Origin: Vulcanimicrobiota bacterium
GTDB taxonomy: Bacteria; Vulcanimicrobiota; Vulcanimicrobiia; Vulcanimicrobiales; Vulcanimicrobiaceae
DNA: 9,688 nucleotides
Assembly: GCA_014304965.1 (NCBI GenBank)
Contig: JACRTZ010000010.1
Coordinates: 1-9,688 of the forward strand
Direction of reading: 5' to 3'
The notes under the pieces are model-generated. The model searched no databases, was not told the DNA's origin, and saw nothing but the letters and a program-made list of their open reading frames with translations. The stretch's first letter is position 1. Each line of letters starts with the position of its first letter. The translations under genes and the position numbers were made by a program. Below, piece after piece: positions 5,166 to 9,688 of this stretch.

Positions 5166-6400
5166 TCCGCGCCGCGCACAACGGGTTCGCGGCGCGTGAC
5201 GAACCATGCGAGCGCGCAGGCGGCGAACAGCATCGCCGCGCCGAGCAGCCACGGCGCGCCCGGGACACCGACGTATGCGAGCCGGCCGATGAATGCCGAA
5301 TAGACGCCGGTAAAAATGAATGGGCCGATCAGCATCGCGATACCGCGCACGCTGCCGAGCGCACCTTGCAGTTCGCCTTGTTCCGAGGGCGAGACGTGAT
5401 GCGTCATCATGCCCTGCGCCGCGGGCCCGGCGAGGTTCCAGAACATCATGACCGGTATGCCGACGAGGAAGATCCAGCCGTTCGGCGCGAGGCCGAACAC
5501 GACGAAGCCGAGCGCTCCGAACACGAGCCCGACCATGAGAGTGCGGCGCTCGCCGATCGCTTTGACGATCTTGCTCATGAATACGCCCGACACCACGATC
5601 GAAAAGACCCCGACCAGCGCGAGCGAGAAACCGTTCATGCGCGAATCCCAGGCGTAGCGGAACATCGTGTAGAGCACCCACACGCTGAACGCCTCGTGTG
5701 CCACGTAGGCGAGAAAATTGACGCTGGCGAGCCCGAACAGTTCGCGATGCGAACGCAAGAGTTTGAGCGATCCGATCGGGTTCGCGCGCAGCCACGCGAT
5801 CGTCGCGCTGCGCTTGTCGCGCTGCAGCGATTCGGGCAAAACAAAAATGCCGTAAAGGCCGTTCGCCAGGCTGAAGGCTGCGGCGACCCAGAACGGCAGG
5901 CGCGTGCCGAAGTCGCCGAGCACGCCGCCGAGCAGCGGGCCGACGACAAAACCGACGCCGAAGGCCGCTCCGATGATGCCGAACGCACCTGCCCGTTTCT
6001 CCGGCGGCGTGACGTCGGCGATGTAGGCGCTCGCCGTGCTGACGCTCGCGGCGGTGACGCCCGAGACGACCCGTCCGACGTACAGCCACGCCATATTCGG
6101 TGCGATTGCCATGACGATCAGATCGAGTCCCAAGCCGAAATTCGAGAGAACGATGACCGGCTTACGGCCGAAGCGGTCGGACAGGATGCCGAGGATGGGC
6201 GAAAACACGAACTGCATCAGCGCGAAAAGGGTGCCGAAGATGCCGAGCGTCGTGGACGCATTCACCTCGTTGCCGCCGGCAAATTCTTTGACGAGTTTCG
6301 GAAACACGGGCGCGATCATGCCGAACGCCAGCATGTCGAGCGTGATGGTGATGAAGATGAAGGTCAGCGCGCGGCGCTTCATCGGAATCGGCGACTTCAT
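5120..6400 (-). CDS. TetA/TCR-like MFS drug:proton antiporter
   Basis: The 426-residue protein has about twelve membrane segments and the features of the DHA1 (12-TM) efflux branch. These are LDMLAFGMIAPVFPKL in segment 1 (21-36), motif A GILSDRFGRKPV (71-82), the antiporter motif C ending GVGFVVGPLLGG (148-159), and a second-half QGELQGALGSVRGIA (341-355) as found in TetA-type proteins. It probably expels a hydrophobic compound in exchange for protons; tetracycline is not implied, since many such homologues have other substrates. ATG 6400 is used, with AGG 10 nt upstream; ATG 6382 (residue 7) is an alternative. It is the last gene of a minus-strand cluster, 25 nt after the hydrolase gene. 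The last 46 bp overlap the convergent MFS gene. Confidence 0.9.
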   Translation of the reverse strand: MKSPIPMKRRALTFIFITITLDMLAFGMIAPVFPKLVKEFAGGNEVNASTTLGIFGTLFALMQFVFSPILGILSDRFGRKPVIVLSNFGLGLDLIVMAIAPNMAWLYVGRVVSGVTAASVSTASAYIADVTPPEKRAGAFGIIGAAFGVGFVVGPLLGGVLGDFGTRLPFWVAAAFSLANGLYGIFVLPESLQRDKRSATIAWLRANPIGSLKLLRSHRELFGLASVNFLAYVAHEAFSVWVLYTMFRYAWDSRMNGFSLALVGVFSIVVSGVFMSKIVKAIGERRTLMVGLVFGALGFVVFGLAPNGWIFLVGIPVMMFWNLAGPAAQGMMTHHVSPSEQGELQGALGSVRGIAMLIGPFIFTGVYSAFIGRLAYVGVPGAPWLLGAAMLFAACALAWFVTRREPVVRGADQLEAVTVSAIPTDV

Positions 6401-6425
6401 CGAATGCGTGCCTATGGCGCCGGAA

Positions 6426-7520
6426 TCACGGACTCTTGGTTAACGGTAGCGTGCGGCCGAAAAACGCCTCGACAGCCGCCAGCGCCACGCGGCCATGCAA
6501 ACCCGCTGGAACTTCTTCGAAGGCGTGTTCGGCCCACGGCAGTTCGACGAGCGAAACGTCGTCGCCGGTCGCTTTCGAGGCATCGCGGAAATCGCGCGCG
6601 TGTTCGATTTGGACGATGTGATCGCGGCCGCCGTAGATCAGGAGCGTTGGCGGCAGTCCCGGTCGCACGAACGAGCGCGGCGAGGCCGCGCGGTACGCTT
6701 GCGGCGCGCTTTCCGGGGGCGAGCCGATGTATGCTTGCATGACGGAACGGGCATCGATGGGATCGGGATGCGGCGGCGAGGCGTACGCGCGCGCGAGATC
6801 GAGCGGCCCCGAATAGCTGACGACGGCGTCCACCTTCGAGCCCGGCGCGTACGCTGCGAGCAGTGCGAGTTCGCCGCCGGAGGAGTGACCGATCAGAGCC
6901 ACGCGCGGCGTGCATTTCGCGTCGCGCGTCACGATCGAACGAACGATGCGCATTTCCTCGGTTACGTCGTGCAGAGCGGCCGGAAACGCAAAGGCGGGCG
7001 CGTGCCGGTAGTCGAGTGCGAACACGTCGTAGCCCCGCGCGGCAAGCGCGCGGTTAAGGTTAGCGTCTTTGTCCGGCGATCCGCGCTGCCAGGCGCCGCC
7101 GTACAGCGCAAAGACGATCGGGCGGCACGCCGGCGCTCCCAGCGGGAAAAATTCGAGAAGGCGGAGTCGCCGTCCCTCGAACGCGACGGTGAGCGGGTTT
7201 TCGTAGACCTGAAAGGACCGTGCGTGCGCGCCGGGGCCGAAGATTGCCTGCCGCCGATCGGACGGGATAAACAACACCGGCAACGCGCTGATGACGATGT
7301 CTGCGCACGCGAGAACGAGTGCGGCCGCGCGCGTGCGATTCGGCGCTCGAGCTCGCGCGAGCAGGAGTAACAACAGCAGCCCGGCCGCGAACAGCCACGG
7401 GCTCCATTCGATTGCCAGATCTGCCGCAACGACGGCCGGCAGCGTCGGCGGGGGAATGACGATCCACGCGCAGGCGAGCGTCAAAACGCACGCGCAGACG
7501 AGCAGCAGTCGCGCGTTCAC
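6426..7520 (-). CDS. Membrane-anchored alpha/beta hydrolase (BD-FAE/HSL-like esterase fold)
   Basis: The 364-residue protein has two parts. Residues 1-86 contain about three hydrophobic segments (near 5-22, 28-55 and 66-85). Residues 105-355 form an alpha/beta hydrolase domain related to carboxylesterase and hormone-sensitive-lipase families. The oxyanion region is YGGAW (140-144, in the place of HGG), the nucleophile elbow is GHSSGG (Ser213), the acid is Asp300 in GGRDHIV, and the histidine is His332 in AEHAFE, so the triad looks complete. It probably cleaves an ester or amide at the membrane; the substrate is unknown. The start is GTG 7520; no good Shine-Dalgarno is visible, but livF ends just 13 nt upstream, so translation may be coupled. 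The TetA-like MFS follows after 25 nt. The side of the membrane on which the catalytic domain lies cannot be settled by eye. Confidence 0.88.
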   Translation of the reverse strand: MNARLLLVCACVLTLACAWIVIPPPTLPAVVAADLAIEWSPWLFAAGLLLLLLLARARAPNRTRAAALVLACADIVISALPVLFIPSDRRQAIFGPGAHARSFQVYENPLTVAFEGRRLRLLEFFPLGAPACRPIVFALYGGAWQRGSPDKDANLNRALAARGYDVFALDYRHAPAFAFPAALHDVTEEMRIVRSIVTRDAKCTPRVALIGHSSGGELALLAAYAPGSKVDAVVSYSGPLDLARAYASPPHPDPIDARSVMQAYIGSPPESAPQAYRAASPRSFVRPGLPPTLLIYGGRDHIVQIEHARDFRDASKATGDDVSLVELPWAEHAFEEVPAGLHGRVALAAVEAFFGRTLPLTKSP

Positions 7521-7533
7521 CGCGATTTGCGGA

Positions 7534-8238
7534 TCAGAGCCCGAGGTACGCCTTGCGCACCATTTCGCTTGCGAGCAACTCTTCGCGCGAACCCGTCATG
7601 ACGATCCGGCCCGTTTCCAGGACGTAACCGCGCGAGGCGAGTTCGAGCGCGCCCGCGACGTTCTGCTCGACGAGCAAAACCGTCATGCCGCGCGCGTTGA
7701 TGGCGCGAATGCTCGCAAACACTTCTCCCACGACTTTCGGGGCGAGCCCGAGCGAGGGCTCGTCGAGCATCAGGAGCGACGGGAGCGACATCAGGCAGCG
7801 CCCGATCGCCACCATTTGCTGTTCGCCGCCCGAGAGCGTGCCGGCCGTTTGGCGCCGGCGTTCCTTGACGCGGGGAAACAACGCGTAGACTTCTTCGAGC
7901 GAGGCCGCGGCTTGCGCGCGCGCGCGCTTGGGATACGAACCGAGCAGCAAGTTGTCTTCGACGCTCATGTCGGGCCACAACTTGCGTCCCTCGGGCACGT
8001 GCGCGATGCCCCATTCGACCGCGCGGGCCGGCGAGGCCGCAAGAAGATCCCGCTCCTCGAAGGTCATGGTTCCCGCGGTCGGCGGGAGTAGACGGGAAAT
8101 CGCGCGCATCAAGGTCGTCTTGCCTGCGCCGTTTGCGCCCAAGAGCGCGACGATCTCTCCGCGCCCGACGCGCAGCGTCGCCCCCTCGAGCACGGCGATC
8201 TCGCCGTAGCCGACGTGCAGGTTTTCGACCTCAAGCAT
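7534..8238 (-). CDS. livF: Branched-chain amino acid-type ABC transporter ATP-binding protein LivF
   Basis: The 234-residue protein is the second ATPase of a Liv/HAAT-type importer, at the cytoplasmic face of the LivH-LivM pore. Motifs: Walker A GANGAGKTT (34-42), the LivF-typical VPEGRKLWPDMSVEDNL (81-97), signature LSGGEQQM (135-142), Walker B LLMLDEPSLGL (155-165), and VEQN (191-194), where Gln replaces the switch His as is usual in LivF. The start is placed at ATG 8238, which begins the canonical MLEVENLHVGYG and follows GGGA with a 6-nt spacer. An in-frame TTG at 8250 would add four residues but is less likely. It overlaps livG by 8 nt (ATGCTTGA). Substrates of this family include branched-chain amino acids, amides, urea and small carboxylates; none can be chosen from the ATPase alone. 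Confidence 0.94.
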   Translation of the reverse strand: MLEVENLHVGYGEIAVLEGATLRVGRGEIVALLGANGAGKTTLMRAISRLLPPTAGTMTFEERDLLAASPARAVEWGIAHVPEGRKLWPDMSVEDNLLLGSYPKRARAQAAASLEEVYALFPRVKERRRQTAGTLSGGEQQMVAIGRCLMSLPSLLMLDEPSLGLAPKVVGEVFASIRAINARGMTVLLVEQNVAGALELASRGYVLETGRIVMTGSREELLASEMVRKAYLGL

Positions 8239-8971
8239 GCGCGGTCCCAAGGTACGCGGTCACGACCTTTGGATCGGCGAGCACGTCGTCGGGCGAGCCT
8301 TCGGCGATCTTGCGGCCTTCGTCGAGCACCGCCAGTCGCGAGCAGGCGCCGCGAATCGCGCGCAGATTGTGCTCGACGATGACGATTGTGATGCCGCGCG
8401 CGTTGATCGCGCGCACGAGTTCGAGCGTGCGATCGGTTTCGGTCGGATTGAGACCGGCGAGCACTTCGTCGAGCAGCAAGATCTCGGGCGACGTCGCGAG
8501 CGCGCGCGCGATCTCGAGCCGTTTCTGTCCCGAGAGCGTCAACGAGCGCGCGGGTGAGCCGGCCCGTTCGGCGAGCCCGCAGAACTCGAGCATCTCGAAC
8601 GCGATGTCGCGCGCACGCGAACGCGAGGGACGCGGCGTCCTTCCGTAAAACGCGCCGACCATCACGTTGTCGAGCACGCTGAGCGCGCGGAACGGGCGGA
8701 CGATTTGGTGCGTCGCGACCACCCCGCGCCGGCAGATCGCGCTCGATCGCAGTCCCGAGATGTCGCGTCCGTTGAACGCGACCGACCCTTCGCTCGGCTT
8801 CATGATGCCGGCGATCAAACGGAAGAGTGTGGATTTTCCCGCGCCGTTGGGACCGATGAGTCCGAGAATTTCGCCGCGTTGCACCTCGAGATTCACGTCG
8901 CGCACCGCGACCAGGCCGCCGAAGCGTTTGGTCAGCCCGCGCCCGGCGAGAATGATGCCGTCCTCAGCCAC
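8231..8971 (-). CDS. livG: Branched-chain amino acid-type ABC transporter ATP-binding protein LivG
   Basis: The 246-residue protein is the partner ATPase of LivF. Motifs: Walker A GPNGAGKST (40-48), Q-loop Gln89 in ATHQIVRPF, signature region LTLSGQKRLEIARAL (144-158), Walker B ILLLDEVLAGL (164-174) with Glu169, and switch His201 in IVIVEHN. The signature is LSGQK rather than LSGGQ, and the Walker B is followed by Val instead of the usual Pro (DEV). From memory, related degenerate signatures occur in one LivG subgroup, so this need not mean loss of function. The start is GTG 8971, whose GTGGCTGA overlaps the livM stop by 8 nt, the same arrangement as livG/livF. The close overlaps point to one polycistronic mRNA with coupled translation. 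Confidence 0.94.
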   Translation of the reverse strand: MAEDGIILAGRGLTKRFGGLVAVRDVNLEVQRGEILGLIGPNGAGKSTLFRLIAGIMKPSEGSVAFNGRDISGLRSSAICRRGVVATHQIVRPFRALSVLDNVMVGAFYGRTPRPSRSRARDIAFEMLEFCGLAERAGSPARSLTLSGQKRLEIARALATSPEILLLDEVLAGLNPTETDRTLELVRAINARGITIVIVEHNLRAIRGACSRLAVLDEGRKIAEGSPDDVLADPKVVTAYLGTAHA

Positions 8972-9688
8972 GGGATGCTTTCGTCAGGCGTTTGAACGCG
9001 CCGATCAAGCCGCCCGATTCGAAGAGCACGATCGCGCACAGCAGCACGCCGAAGACGAGCAAATCGAGATCGGGCCAGCGCGCTTCGAGCTGTTCGCGCA
9101 AGCCCGTGTAGACCGCGGCGCCGAGCAGCGGCCCCGCCAGCGTCCCGATGCCGCCGATGATCGGCATGACGATGAACGAAATGGAGGTCGAAAAACCGAA
9201 GACCGAATCCGGGCTGATAAAGAGGTAGTGCAGCGCATACACGCTTCCGCACACGCCCAAAATGAAGGCCGAGACGAAGAGCGCTTGCGTTTTCGCGATG
9301 GTCGTATCCACGCCGAGCGTCTCCGCAGCGTCGGGATCGGAACGAATCGCCGCGAGCGCATAGCCGAAACGCGATGACTTGATGAGGGCGGCGACCGCGA
9401 CGGCTGCGGCACACAGCGCGAGGCCCGTGTAATACTGCTGGGCGGGCGTCGTCGCGGCGGCGGGAAGCGTAATGCCCGACGCGCCGCCCGTGAGCTTGGA
9501 CCAATTGAGCGCGATCAAACGCGTCGCTTCGCCGATGCCGATCGTCGCGATCGCAAAATACGGGCCGCGCAGCCGAAACGTCGGCGGTCCGATCACGAGC
9601 GAAAACGCGCCCGCCAACAGCCCCGCGACGGCGAACGTCGCCCAACCGGGCCAGCCGTGCGCGACGAGGATGCCGGTCGTGTACGCTC
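8964..9688 (-). CDS. livM: Branched-chain amino acid-type ABC transporter permease LivM (5' partial)
   Basis: The frame is open to the edge of the window, so the N-terminus is missing; the TTG at 9617 is an internal leucine. The visible 240 residues end in TGA 8966-8964. They hold the LivM hallmark FRLRGPYFAIATIGIGE followed by a TGGASGI element (about residues 37-72 of the visible part), then several membrane segments. The family-typical ETLGVDTTIAKTQALFVSAFILG and the IIGGIGTLAGPLLGAAVYTGL permease loop, which docks with the ATPases, come later. LivM is one of the two inner-membrane subunits of the importer. LivH and the substrate-binding protein LivK/J are expected upstream, outside the window. 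Confidence 0.93.
   Translation of the reverse strand, partial: AYTTGILVAHGWPGWATFAVAGLLAGAFSLVIGPPTFRLRGPYFAIATIGIGEATRLIALNWSKLTGGASGITLPAAATTPAQQYYTGLALCAAAVAVAALIKSSRFGYALAAIRSDPDAAETLGVDTTIAKTQALFVSAFILGVCGSVYALHYLFISPDSVFGFSTSISFIVMPIIGGIGTLAGPLLGAAVYTGLREQLEARWPDLDLLVFGVLLCAIVLFESGGLIGAFKRLTKASRG

Noticed and set aside
4833..6089. 418-codon minus-strand frame spanning both MFS genes
   Set aside because: Out-of-frame shadow with extreme Arg content; the real MFS frames cover the same DNA.
5066..6742. 558-codon open frame on the plus strand opposite the TetA-like MFS and hydrolase genes
   Set aside because: It is very rich in Arg, Asp, Glu, His and Ala with no domain pattern, which is typical of the antisense frame of a GC-rich gene. 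The minus-strand frames have clear family motifs.
8239..8250. TTG start at 8250 for livF
   Set aside because: It would add only four residues; ATG 8238 matches the canonical LivF N-terminus and has GGGA at proper spacing.

Overview
The window is GC-rich bacterial chromosomal DNA (roughly 60-65% G+C by eye). Genes are densely packed, with several stop/start overlaps. There are no rRNA or tRNA genes, CRISPR arrays, insertion sequences or phage genes. The gene set (SNF2 helicase, BlaI-type repressor, ACSF2-like acyl-CoA synthetase, two MFS transporters, a Liv-type ABC importer) suggests a free-living heterotroph, perhaps a soil lineage. I cannot assign a phylum; under-sampled high-GC groups such as Eremiobacterota are possible, but that is a guess.

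Layout. Positions 1-631 (+) hold the C-terminal end of a SNF2-family helicase. It meets head-on a 38-codon small ORF (754-638, -) with a good ribosome binding site. Next on the minus strand is a two-gene unit transcribed from about 2104 down to 924: a secreted DUF4097/adhesin-like beta-repeat protein, then a BlaI/MecI-family repressor joined to it by a TAATG overlap. The DUF4097 frame is broken by an in-frame TAG at 1660-1658, yet stays open and family-like for 115 more codons. A consensus-like promoter lies so close to the DUF4097 ATG that the transcript is probably leaderless. Positions 2218-5165 (+) hold an ACSF2-like acyl-CoA synthetase and an MFS permease, also joined by TAATG, which suggests uptake plus CoA activation of a carboxylic acid.

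From 9688 down to 5120 (-) runs a compact five-gene cluster: livM (5' end outside the window), livG, livF, a membrane-anchored alpha/beta hydrolase and a TetA-like MFS efflux protein. livM/livG and livG/livF each overlap by 8 nt, and the hydrolase follows livF after 13 nt. The last gene overlaps the plus-strand MFS gene tail to tail by 46 bp.

I found no convincing new defence, mobile or biosynthetic system. The observations most worth following are the interrupted DUF4097 gene coupled to an orphan BlaI regulator, and the small peptide gene just downstream of it.
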